Part shown: one piece after another, positions 8,701 through 14,425 of the stretch
Position numbering within the stretch: the first letter of the stretch is position 1
Layout of the letters: the number at the start of each line of letters is the position of its first letter
NCBI GenBank assembly: GCA_934463345.1
Contig: CAKSJL010000033.1
Location: 1 to 18,853 of the forward strand
From: an uncultured Oscillospiraceae bacterium
Lineage (GTDB): Bacteria; Bacillota; Clostridia; Oscillospirales; Ruminococcaceae
Reading direction: 5' to 3'
DNA: 18,853 bases
The notes under the pieces: generated by a model
Database searches by the model: none
Seen by the model: only the letters and a program-made list of their open reading frames with translations
What the model was told of the DNA's origin: nothing
Position numbers and translations under genes: made by a program

Positions 8701-10237
8701 TATAGCCGCTTATATCTTGTCCAAGAGGATTAAGAATTGTTATTGTCCACTTGATTTTGTCAGTACGTTCATTATATGAACCTGTTTTTTTCAGTACACA
8801 GCCTGTCACGACATCAACATAATTTTTATCTCTTGATGTAAGCTTATCCGAAGTAACAATTACTTCATTTTCAGCTTTGAAATCAACAGCCTTGCTTCCC
8901 GGCGTAACAAGTGCGGAATAATTTATAGAATAAGATTCTCCGGCTTCAAGTGCAGGAAGCTCACTCAAAGTCATTTTTCCGTCATCGGCAATTGACACCT
9001 GAGCAGAAAAGGTTTCACTTGTACCATCAGCTTTCTTTTTTTCAACGCTGATTGTCTGACCGTCTGTCAGATTAAACTTTATAAGACTCTGGTCTGCATT
9101 TACAAGACAGTCAGATACGTTAATGCTGTTTCCGGAAGCATTTACAGATGATATACTGATATTGTAATCAACGGTTTTATTTACAGCATCATACCCACTG
9201 TTTGTTTTTTTAACTGATAAATCATTCTTTTTAACTGTTGTAAAATCAACATCAATAGAGGCGTTACCCATTGTTACAGTTTCTTTATCAGAATTTTTAT
9301 CGGTTCTCTTGACATTTGCGTTAAACATTATATCTCCGGCAATTTCTTTTGTGCCGTCCATAACATAATTAGGAAGAAAATCTATGATAATATAACCATC
9401 AGTTGTAATTTTATATGTACCAGTCTGTTTTCCCTCTTCCTTAACAGGACCTGTCTGTTCCTCTGTAATAATAACGTTGTCAGGAAGCTTATAATATATC
9501 TGTCTGTTATTATTCACCTGCATAAGCGTATTGGACGGCAGAGCATAGTTAATTGTAAATTTAACAGGCTTTGTATCATCTTCGGTAATTGTCGAGGAAG
9601 TCTCGGTGTATGAAATGCTTGAAATGTTTTTTGAAAAATTGACACTAACATTAGTATCTATTTCCGTACCCGAATAATAAGATATATTTTGACCGAACAG
9701 GTCATTTCTCATATATACCAAATCCGGATCATCAACATCTATTTCAGGATTAAGAATATCCTGTGATGCGTCGGCTTCCATTCTTCCACTGTAACAACTG
9801 TTATTATGCACATGTTCAGGTTTGGTACATGTAAGCTGTTTCTGCCTGCATTCATCAGTATGAAAATGTCCATCACCTTCTGTTTTGTTACAGATAAGCA
9901 CATCTTTTTCTTCATAGCATCCGCTATCATGAACATGTGCCGGTTCGTCAGACTGACATATAAGCACAGTCTTTTTTTCAAAACAAGCTTCATCATGGTA
10001 ATGTGCAGCAGATTCATTCTGTCCGCATGCAAGCACATATGAATAGCATTCTTCTGTATGAGTATGCTCCTCAAGCATGCATGTAAGGTCACCAGTCATA
10101 CTTACAGCAGGTTTTATAAGGAGAGCAATTACAGAAAAAATAATTGCAAACGATAAAGGAAGAAATATCAGTACTCGTATTTTCTGATATTTATGACTTT
10201 TCATAAAATATTTTATTTTGTAATTTAACATTGTCAT
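5759..10237 (-). CDS. Large LPATG surface adhesin, probable pilus tip protein
   Basis: This is a 1492-residue wall-anchored protein. A basic N terminus precedes a signal helix (about 21-42, cleavage likely near PAVS). Residues 53-148 hold five Cys-HxH-xxx-Cys units that look like metal sites. From about 190 to 1090 come several beta-rich adhesin modules, recognisable by recurring starts such as SVKKTNSGYD (341), VLKKTGSYNE (481), LYVNKNRSSGG (603), ELDKTENGDY (786) and ISKSSSDPANT (920), each followed by an alternating-strand W/Y-x-I-x-I segment and a D-x-hydrophobic stretch. A SpaA/Cna-B-like domain with YKLVEVQAPDGY lies at about 1090-1190. A second Cna-B (about 1223-1447) is interrupted by an insertion. 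LPATG is at 1456-1460, then a membrane helix and RRKGRR. Start ATG 10237 has AAGGAGG 9 bp upstream. Size, position before the shaft pilin and repeat content argue for the tip. The ligand is unknown. Confidence 0.9.
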   Translation of the reverse strand: MTMLNYKIKYFMKSHKYQKIRVLIFLPLSFAIIFSVIALLIKPAVSMTGDLTCMLEEHTHTEECYSYVLACGQNESAAHYHDEACFEKKTVLICQSDEPAHVHDSGCYEEKDVLICNKTEGDGHFHTDECRQKQLTCTKPEHVHNNSCYSGRMEADASQDILNPEIDVDDPDLVYMRNDLFGQNISYYSGTEIDTNVSVNFSKNISSISYTETSSTITEDDTKPVKFTINYALPSNTLMQVNNNRQIYYKLPDNVIITEEQTGPVKEEGKQTGTYKITTDGYIIIDFLPNYVMDGTKEIAGDIMFNANVKRTDKNSDKETVTMGNASIDVDFTTVKKNDLSVKKTNSGYDAVNKTVDYNISISSVNASGNSINVSDCLVNADQSLIKFNLTDGQTISVEKKKADGTSETFSAQVSIADDGKMTLSELPALEAGESYSINYSALVTPGSKAVDFKAENEVIVTSDKLTSRDKNYVDVVTGCVLKKTGSYNERTDKIKWTITILNPLGQDISGYSVTDQMLGQAIDGSIKVIDKNNNIVENAGTLSTDDNTFTFSSLTGSEYRLVYETNPSGYAMENVNNAELKDNNNESVNSDTGKAYVGNSRLYVNKNRSSGGYNSDGNIIIKWTVELQYQQEKFAGKEYTDNMSSDKSEHYMTVEQFNNLTLTGKGADWTDFSLVKDTDYTIIAFDQNGNEITDFSAEDIKISSFKVTFAENDTVNNLADVYINYSSIGTIDSSMAVGDKVTFTNHAEFLGIEKDSIYEETKKDSIKKYDGMTGRTSDSTHRVTELDKTENGDYILKWYIIANESNNYGSQDAVLTDMLPEGVSFIESSVKFQNHNGSYFTDSNGMTYVLSGDSGNQQVVFTVPANVHNGNPFKISYSVSVSDDYIREHKSGLSTSFKNTVSDGTDSKSQTQEITSALISKSSSDPANTYDGDVTYTLDVNPYAEQLSDTGKITVKDRLRSYAEKNDDGTLKYDWGFTASLLSLEVYNADTDEQLQPSEYKLSHYEEDTNGIYSVLLLELPDEMHIRIEYIYHLSLNDPNCNSGYVNSYGGKVENYAELDFSVGTDKTSNSQLYQLNKESGAHSTTSDYIKIRKTDSENFAIRLGNAKFQLYQWNNDVWQPLIDSQKIDENSITPVWGNESDTPLDLVTNDTSGEYLLPELDKKVLYKLVEVQAPDGYMPRRYPYYFIFSSYPDQLPSGMQVSDINVLLKGGIIEIGNSKLSNVSVTVNKYWADNTLPQPVEVQLYKSASQSEAPKTINVNISDKYGKSIEKRYKVNENSEITLTVKTLNAFIESQNGYIKVNGEIVNIHDGNITYNSTWSENPNGDLLSGVTYKINSVDGNTTIDLYFEDCQTYSKYDISLTNCTEVSKSAVFGAEIPDDAELVENSLVTLSPDNNWTYTWTELPQGKSDGTLYYYYVKEVTDIKGYTAEFDTNGINGGEINLTNRKETEKPTLPATGGNGVQSIMIMGLLIIIIPVSYYYLFNRRKGRR
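9794..10081 (-). repeat. Five Cys-HxH-Cys repeat units in the tip adhesin
   Basis: Residues 53-148 of the adhesin hold five diverged units, each a Cys, 4-7 residues, His-x-His, exactly 3 residues, then Cys. The sets are C53/H58/H60/C64, C71/H79/H81/C85, C94/H101/H103/C107, C116/H124/H126/C130 and C137/H142/H144/C148. The fixed HxHxxxC spacing with conserved ligands and otherwise variable residues is what tandem metal sites look like. Confidence 0.85.
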
Positions 10238-10255
10238 AAAAAATTTCCTCCTTTC

Positions 10256-10840
10256 TTATTTGACTTTACCTATTTCATCAAGAGGATAAATTCTAAAAAC
10301 AACTTTTCCTAATATATCTTTTTTTGCAATGCACCCTACAACTGACGCTCTGCTGTCAACCGATGCTGAACGATGGTCACCCATAACAAAAATTCTGTTG
10401 TCAGGAACCTGATAAGGCAGCTCTATATCGCATTTGCCTTTGCTCTTGTCCGTTAAGTACGTCTCGGAAATAATTTTTCCGTTGACAGAAACTGTTCCGT
10501 CATCTGTTATATCAACGATATCTCCCGGACCGGCAACAACTCTTTTAAGCAATATTTTGTTATTATAATAAAATGCTACAACATCGCCGGTTTTATATTT
10601 ATGATTATTAAGGCAGAAAACATACTGTTTGTCCGACAGTGTCGGCTCCATACTAGAACCAGTTACTTTCAGAACAGGCATGAACAGTACTGATATCAGC
10701 ACTGAAATAGCTGCAACTGCAAGGAGCGAAATAACAGTACCCTTTAAAACCTTATGATATTCTCTTTTATGATTAATTCTGTCAAGTTCAGTTTTTAACT
10801 GCAATGCTGTCGGCAATATTTTATTTCTTTCATTTTGCAT
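10256..10840 (-). CDS. Signal peptidase I of the pilus operon
   Basis: This is a membrane serine protease of 194 residues that removes signal peptides from exported precursors. A single N-terminal membrane helix (about 33-55) precedes the S26 family boxes: Ser63 in GSSMEPTL, the general-base Lys99 in LLKRVVAGPGD, and GDHRSASVDSR (154-164), the counterpart of GDNRxxSxDSR. The catalytic pair is intact and the Ser-Lys type is the bacterial one. It is encoded between the coiled-coil gene and the tip adhesin, so it probably serves pilin and adhesin precursors specifically, as dedicated signal peptidases do in several streptococcal and clostridial pilus loci. AAAGG lies about 10 bp before ATG 10840. 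A housekeeping role cannot be excluded. Confidence 0.94.
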   Translation of the reverse strand: MQNERNKILPTALQLKTELDRINHKREYHKVLKGTVISLLAVAAISVLISVLFMPVLKVTGSSMEPTLSDKQYVFCLNNHKYKTGDVVAFYYNNKILLKRVVAGPGDIVDITDDGTVSVNGKIISETYLTDKSKGKCDIELPYQVPDNRIFVMGDHRSASVDSRASVVGCIAKKDILGKVVFRIYPLDEIGKVK

Positions 10841-10875
10841 TAAAATCTAACCTTTAAGAAAATATGTATAATTCA

Positions 10876-11226
10876 TTATTTATCCAGTGCAGCCTTTGTT
10901 ATTTCATCAGCTTTTTTACAGGCATCTTTAATTATTCTGTCAGCCTCAGTTTTAGCTTCAAGTATGATCCTGTCTCTATTTTCATATGTTTCCTTTATGC
11001 TCCGGATATAAATATCGGCAGCTCTCTGTGCTGCTTCAAATATTCCGCTGAGCTGTAAAGATGCTTCTGCAATATTCCCAGACTTTTCAAGGCTCACTGA
11101 CTTTTCATTTATTTCAAGCCTAAGCTTTTCATTTTCCTGCTTCAACCTGTCAGCTTCTGATTTGAAATTGAACATTATTTCTAATAATTCTGATCGTCTT
11201 AATTTGCGAAGCTCCTTATCAGTCAT
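10876..11226 (-). CDS. Small coiled-coil protein, first gene of the pilus operon
   Basis: I do not recognise a defined function. The 116-residue product has no signal peptide or membrane helix and is highly charged. Residues 1-20 (TDKELRKLRRSELLEIM) form a helix, about 22-50 is a predicted coiled coil with heptad-like spacing (ADRLKQENEKLRLEINEKS), and a second amphipathic helix runs from about 53 to 115 (NIAEASLQLSGIFEAAQ, then Ala/Glu/Lys-rich). The general look resembles DivIVA- or tropomyosin-like cytoplasmic scaffold proteins. I recall similar short proteins heading pilus operons in Clostridia, where automatic annotation labels vary. AAAGGTG stands 7 bp before ATG 11226, and the operon promoter lies upstream. 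A role in positioning or regulating pilus biogenesis is inference from synteny only. Confidence 0.82.
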   Translation of the reverse strand: MTDKELRKLRRSELLEIMFNFKSEADRLKQENEKLRLEINEKSVSLEKSGNIAEASLQLSGIFEAAQRAADIYIRSIKETYENRDRIILEAKTEADRIIKDACKKADEITKAALDK

Positions 11227-11304
11227 GACATTTCACCTTTCTGATATATATTACCATCTTTCCAGGTATATCTGCACTTAAAAATAATAGTTCTTTCTAT
11301 TACT

Positions 11305-11333
11305 AATATACACTATTTTTATCGGTTTGTCCA
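11305..11333 (-). promoter_or_regulatory. Sigma-A-type promoter of the pilus operon
   Basis: On the minus strand TGGACA (11328-11333) is separated by exactly 17 bp from TATATT (11305-11310). Each matches the vegetative consensus at five of six positions. Transcription would begin near 11298, giving an untranslated leader of about 70 nt before ATG 11226. This is the best promoter-like match in the gap, and all seven downstream genes are closely spaced. Confidence 0.7.
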
Positions 11334-11451
11334 TAGTTTTTTCAAAAAAAATTTCGTCAAATTAACCCAAAGAAATCAACTAAAAATGTGCATTATTTCC
11401 TTTTTCAATAAAGTCAATTGTTAATATTCAACATATTTTTAATGTTAATAT

Positions 11452-11478
11452 GAATGTGTATAGTAATTATGCACATTC
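11452..11478. promoter_or_regulatory. Operator-like quasi-palindrome upstream of the pilus promoter
   Basis: Arms GAATGTG (11452-11458) and CACATTC (11472-11478) are perfectly inverted, and the 13 bp between them are also partly symmetric, so about two thirds of the whole 27 bp match their reverse complement or better. The sequence AATGTGCAT recurs at 11385-11393, opposite to ATGCACATT at 11469-11477. The site is about 120 bp upstream of the pilus -35 box, which would suit a distal activator. The cognate regulator is not in the window. Confidence 0.4.
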
Positions 11479-11511
11479 TTAAACCTTTAAGATATGTGAA
11501 AGGTAAATAAA

Positions 11512-11553
11512 AATAACCATGATAAGCCTGCTTGAAAAAACAAACAGGCTTAT
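11512..11553 (-). terminator. Terminator of clpC
   Basis: Nine-base arms ATAAGCCTG (11522-11530) and CAGGCTTAT (11545-11553) form a perfect stem with a 14-nt loop. Read on the minus strand it starts 20 bp after the clpC stop codon and is followed by a T-rich stretch (TTATTTTTATTT). The T run begins a few bases late, so efficiency is uncertain. Confidence 0.7.
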
Positions 11554-11573
11554 GCATTTATAGAAATTATTTT

Positions 11574-13937
11574 CTATTCTTTATTCATTGCCGGCTGAGT
11601 CAGAAAAAATTCATTCTCCTTGAACTGAATTTTTACTTTGCTTCCACTTGATATACTTCCATCAACTACTTTCTGAGAAATAAGATTCTCAATTTTCTGT
11701 ATTATTTCCCGCTTAATATACCTTGCGCCATACTTTTCTATCTGCCTTTCGTCGACAAGAGCCTTTAAAACGTTTCTACCATAGCTTAATTCTATTCCAA
11801 TTTTTTCAGCACGTTCACAAAGTTCAGACATAAGCTTATCAGCAATTTTTTCCGGTTCTGCCGAGTTGAGTCTGTTAAAAATAATGATTTCATCAACTCG
11901 GTTTATTAGCTCCGGCTTTAAAAACCTTTTTAGCTCTGCTTTTACTCTCAGATCAAGATCTTCCCTGTTTTCCTCACCAAATCCCAAAGCGCCTTTTCCC
12001 TCTATTATTTCAGAAGCAATGTTAGATGTCATTATAATAAGGGTATTTTTAAAGTTTATTTTTCTTCCGGTCGAATCTGTCAGAATTCCATCATCGAGAA
12101 TTTGTAGCAGAAGATTCAAAACATCAGGGTGTGCTTTTTCAATTTCGTCAAAAAGAATCACAGAATATGGATGACGTCTGACAGTATCAGTGAGACTGTT
12201 TTTCTCATCATATCCGGCATATCCAGGAGGAGCACCAGTTATTTTTGAAACAGTATGCTTTTCCATAAATTCTGACATATCCACCTTAATAAGGCTTTTG
12301 CTGCTACCAAATATGATTTCAGCTGCGGCCTTTGAAAGCTCCGTTTTTCCAACTCCTGTTGAACCCATAAAAATAAATGAACTTATCGGTCTGCTTTGCT
12401 CCCTTAGTCCTATTCTGCTTCGCCTTATTGCTCTTGCAAGGGACGCTACCGCTTCATCCTGACCAATAACACGTTTCCTAAGTTCACTTTCAAGGTTTAT
12501 TAAACGCTTTTCTTCCTTTTCATTTATTTTGTTAACCGGTATACCAGTCCAGAGCGAAACTACAGAAGCCGTATCTTCAATAGTCATTACTGCTGGTTGA
12601 CCTTTTTTATCCTGAGAACTGCTGAACTTTTTTTCAAGCTTTTCCAGGCTCAGCTTTTCATCCGAAAGCTTGAATGGATAAATAAAGCTTTTTCTCACGC
12701 TGTTTGAATTTCTTATTTTAACCCTTGACGCCGCTTCATCTATAACGTCGATCGCTTTGTCAGGCAGAAAGCGGTCGTTTATATATCTTACAGATAGTGA
12801 CACAGCTGAACGAATAACATCATCCGGTATTATCACATTATGAAACTCTTCGTACTGCTTTCTTATGCCGTTAAGAATAGATATAGTTGCTTCCTCGCTC
12901 GGTTCTTCAATAATAACAGGCTGAAATCTTCTTTCAAGGGCTGAATCTTTTTCAATGTATTTACGATACTCCTCAATAGTGGTTGCACCAATAAGCTGTA
13001 TCTCTCCCCTTGCAAGCTGGGGTTTTAAAATATTTGCAGCGTCAATTGCTCCCTCAGCAGCACCAGCACCAACAAGCGAATGGATTTCATCAATAAAAAG
13101 TATTATATCTCCATTTTCAATAACTTCGTCAATACAGCTTTTTATGCGTTCCTCAAAATCCCCCCTGTATTTAGCCCCCGCAACCATTGATGTCAGATCA
13201 ATTGAAAAAATTGTTTTCTTTTTCAGTTCGTCAGGAACATTTCCTTTTGAAAGCATATAGGCAATTCCCTCGACAACCGCTGTTTTTCCAACACCTGCTT
13301 CTCCTATAAGACATGGATTATTTTTAACCTTTCTTGCGAGAATCTGTATGATACGCTCCGTTTCCCTGTCACGACCTATTGCAGGCTGTATTTTTCTTTC
13401 CCACACCTGTTCGGTAAGATTTTTTCCGTACTTATATAATGTAGGCAGCTTTTTGAAATCATTTCTGCTCATTCTAATTATTTCATCAGGAATGTTTCCA
13501 TTATAAGCCTTAACACATTCACTATATACTGCGGCTGTATTCATGCCAAATGAATTAAGAAAATTCACTGCCCCACACCCGGGCTCTTTTATCATAGACA
13601 TAAGAATATGTTCTGTACCAATAAGCTGAGTTTTGGTTTCAGCAGCAGACTGCGCAGAATTATTCAGTATTCGTCTCAGCGCAGGAGTTATATTCTGAGA
13701 TGAAAGTGAAGTTTCCTCACCCTGACCAACCAAAATGATAAGCTGTTCACACGCACTGTCATAGCTGACGCCACCCTTTTTCAGTATCTCAGCAGCAACA
13801 TTTCCACCTTCCTTTAAAAAACCTATTATAAGGTGTTCACTGCCGACATAGGTATGCCCCATCGCCGAAGCAGTCCTGATGGCAATTTCAATTGAGTTCA
13901 GAGCCTTTCTTGTAAACATTTCATAATTATTAAGCAT
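11574..13937 (-). CDS. clpC: ClpC-type AAA+ chaperone/protease ATPase with short middle domain
   Basis: This Hsp100 unfoldase would feed proteins into ClpP. The 787 residues comprise a double Clp N repeat (about 1-145), AAA-1 with Walker A GEAGVGKT (212-219) and Walker B ILFIDE (279-284), and AAA-2 with Walker A GSTGVGKT (525-532) and VILFDE (593-598). LGF (651-653) is the probable ClpP-binding loop, and the C-terminal D2-small domain follows. The middle domain (about 401-450) is roughly 25 residues shorter than Bacillus ClpC as I remember it, and the UVR-like EFEKAA-LRD segment is not seen. Start ATG 13937 has AAAGGTG 8 bp upstream; the in-frame ATG at 14012 lacks a ribosome site. No ctsR, mcsA or mcsB gene precedes it, so it is monocistronic here. 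ClpC is preferred over ClpB (far longer middle domain) and ClpE (N-terminal zinc finger). Confidence 0.93.
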   Translation of the reverse strand: MLNNYEMFTRKALNSIEIAIRTASAMGHTYVGSEHLIIGFLKEGGNVAAEILKKGGVSYDSACEQLIILVGQGEETSLSSQNITPALRRILNNSAQSAAETKTQLIGTEHILMSMIKEPGCGAVNFLNSFGMNTAAVYSECVKAYNGNIPDEIIRMSRNDFKKLPTLYKYGKNLTEQVWERKIQPAIGRDRETERIIQILARKVKNNPCLIGEAGVGKTAVVEGIAYMLSKGNVPDELKKKTIFSIDLTSMVAGAKYRGDFEERIKSCIDEVIENGDIILFIDEIHSLVGAGAAEGAIDAANILKPQLARGEIQLIGATTIEEYRKYIEKDSALERRFQPVIIEEPSEEATISILNGIRKQYEEFHNVIIPDDVIRSAVSLSVRYINDRFLPDKAIDVIDEAASRVKIRNSNSVRKSFIYPFKLSDEKLSLEKLEKKFSSSQDKKGQPAVMTIEDTASVVSLWTGIPVNKINEKEEKRLINLESELRKRVIGQDEAVASLARAIRRSRIGLREQSRPISSFIFMGSTGVGKTELSKAAAEIIFGSSKSLIKVDMSEFMEKHTVSKITGAPPGYAGYDEKNSLTDTVRRHPYSVILFDEIEKAHPDVLNLLLQILDDGILTDSTGRKINFKNTLIIMTSNIASEIIEGKGALGFGEENREDLDLRVKAELKRFLKPELINRVDEIIIFNRLNSAEPEKIADKLMSELCERAEKIGIELSYGRNVLKALVDERQIEKYGARYIKREIIQKIENLISQKVVDGSISSGSKVKIQFKENEFFLTQPAMNKE

Positions 13938-14005
13938 TTTCAAAGCACCTTTCTTAAAGCAGTACTGCCTTTTTACAGCATTGCTTAAAATATGGATATC
14001 AGTAC

Positions 14006-14033
14006 AGAGCATATTGATATGTAAATACGCTCT
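14006..14033 (-). promoter_or_regulatory. CIRCE-like inverted repeat at the predicted clpC start site
   Basis: Arms AGAGCATATT (14006-14015) and AATACGCTCT (14024-14033) are inverted with one mismatch, which becomes a G-U pair in the transcript, around an 8-bp spacer. The repeat occupies about +1 to +28 of the predicted clpC transcript. Architecture resembles the CIRCE operator (9-bp arms, 9-bp spacer), but the sequence matches neither CIRCE nor the CtsR heptamer repeat. It could be an operator or a 5' hairpin stabilising the message. Confidence 0.45.
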
Positions 14034-14040
14034 ATAGGTA

Positions 14041-14049
14041 ATTATGCCA
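14041..14049 (-). promoter_or_regulatory. Candidate extended -10 promoter of clpC
   Basis: On the minus strand TGG followed by CATAAT fits an extended -10 element (TGN plus five of six consensus bases). No good -35 box stands 17 bp upstream; TCGACA lies 21 bp away. The start would be near 14034, about 97 nt before ATG 13937. Confidence 0.4.
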
Positions 14050-14187
14050 TAAATTAAATAAAATATATGTCGAACAGGATACTCAGTATTTTTTGTAACA
14101 CTTTTTTTCGTATAACATATTATGTACTATGAAACGAAATCAAACAAAGATTTACGCTTCATCAATAATTTTAAGGAGTTGTTATTT

Positions 14188-14328
14188 ATGGGTTGTTTTG
14201 AAGGAAATGGTTGCTGCTGGATTATCATCTTACTGATCATCGTATTTTTCTGCTGTGGTAATGGCTGCGGATGCGGAAATGGCTGTGGCTGCGGTGGAAA
14301 TTCAGGCGGCTGTGGCTGCGGATGCTGA
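14188..14328 (+). CDS. Small Gly/Cys-rich membrane peptide
   Basis: This is a 46-residue product with 12 cysteines. It opens with MGCFEGNGCC, continues with a short hydrophobic segment (residues 11-21, Trp then Ile/Leu/Val/Phe) and ends in a Gly-Cys-Asn tail (22-46) built of GCGCGN-type repeats. I recall database annotations such as 'chorion class high-cysteine protein' for similar clostridial peptides; the name says nothing about function. AAGGAG (14173-14178) sits 9 bp before ATG 14188, so I reject the longer frame starting at 14122. The gene is divergent from clpC, with 250 bp between them, and is followed by a terminator. The layout recalls small spore-associated YjcZ-like peptides, and the Cys-rich tail could bind metal or cross-link. 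Both are speculation. Confidence 0.75.
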   Translation: MGCFEGNGCCWIIILLIIVFFCCGNGCGCGNGCGCGGNSGGCGCGC

Positions 14329-14352
14329 TAAGTATACTCAAAACTTAAATAA

Positions 14353-14388
14353 AAAATTCCCTCGGTTTATCCGGGGGAATTTTATTAA
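14353..14388. terminator. Bidirectional terminator between the Cys-rich gene and hflX
   Basis: A 13-bp stem, AAAATTCCCTCGG (14353-14365) with CCGGGGGAATTTT (14371-14383), contains one T-G pair and a 5-nt loop. On the plus strand it ends in TTTTATTAA after the Cys-rich gene. On the minus strand it ends in TTTTTTATTT after hflX, which is the better T run. Confidence 0.9.
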
Positions 14389-14425
14389 CGAAAAAAATAC
14401 AAGCATAATTTAGGGTGTATTGACA

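Larger units (their letters stand above)
11227..11573. other. Intergenic regulatory region between clpC and the pilus operon
   Basis: This 347-bp stretch has no credible gene. From left to right it holds a leader of about 70 bp with the ribosome site for the coiled-coil gene, the pilus operon promoter (11305-11333), a very AT-rich segment (11334-11450), a 27-bp quasi-palindrome (11452-11478) with a related half-site at 11385-11393, and the clpC terminator (11522-11553). The length and A/T tracts would suit binding by several regulators. Confidence 0.7.

Noticed and set aside
9739..10092. 117-residue minus-strand frame over the adhesin N terminus
   Set aside because: It is an out-of-frame shadow of the repeated Cys/His region; its repeats simply mirror those of the real frame.
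13938..14012. 25-codon N-terminal extension of ClpC
   Set aside because: There is no ribosome site at ATG 14012, the extension overlaps the inverted repeat and leader, and the Clp N domain starts at ATG 13937 behind AAAGGTG.
14122..14187. Longer start for the Cys-rich peptide
   Set aside because: AAGGAG directly precedes ATG 14188; the extra residues look unlike the rest and overlap the ribosome site.
13938..14187. CtsR or CIRCE operator ahead of clpC
   Set aside because: I looked for AGTCAAA-type heptamers and TTAGCACTC/GAGTGCTAA arms and found neither; the repeat present has a different sequence.
14420..14425. TTGACA reading into the end of hflX on the plus strand
   Set aside because: No -10 box at proper spacing was convincing, and it would only drive antisense RNA within hflX.
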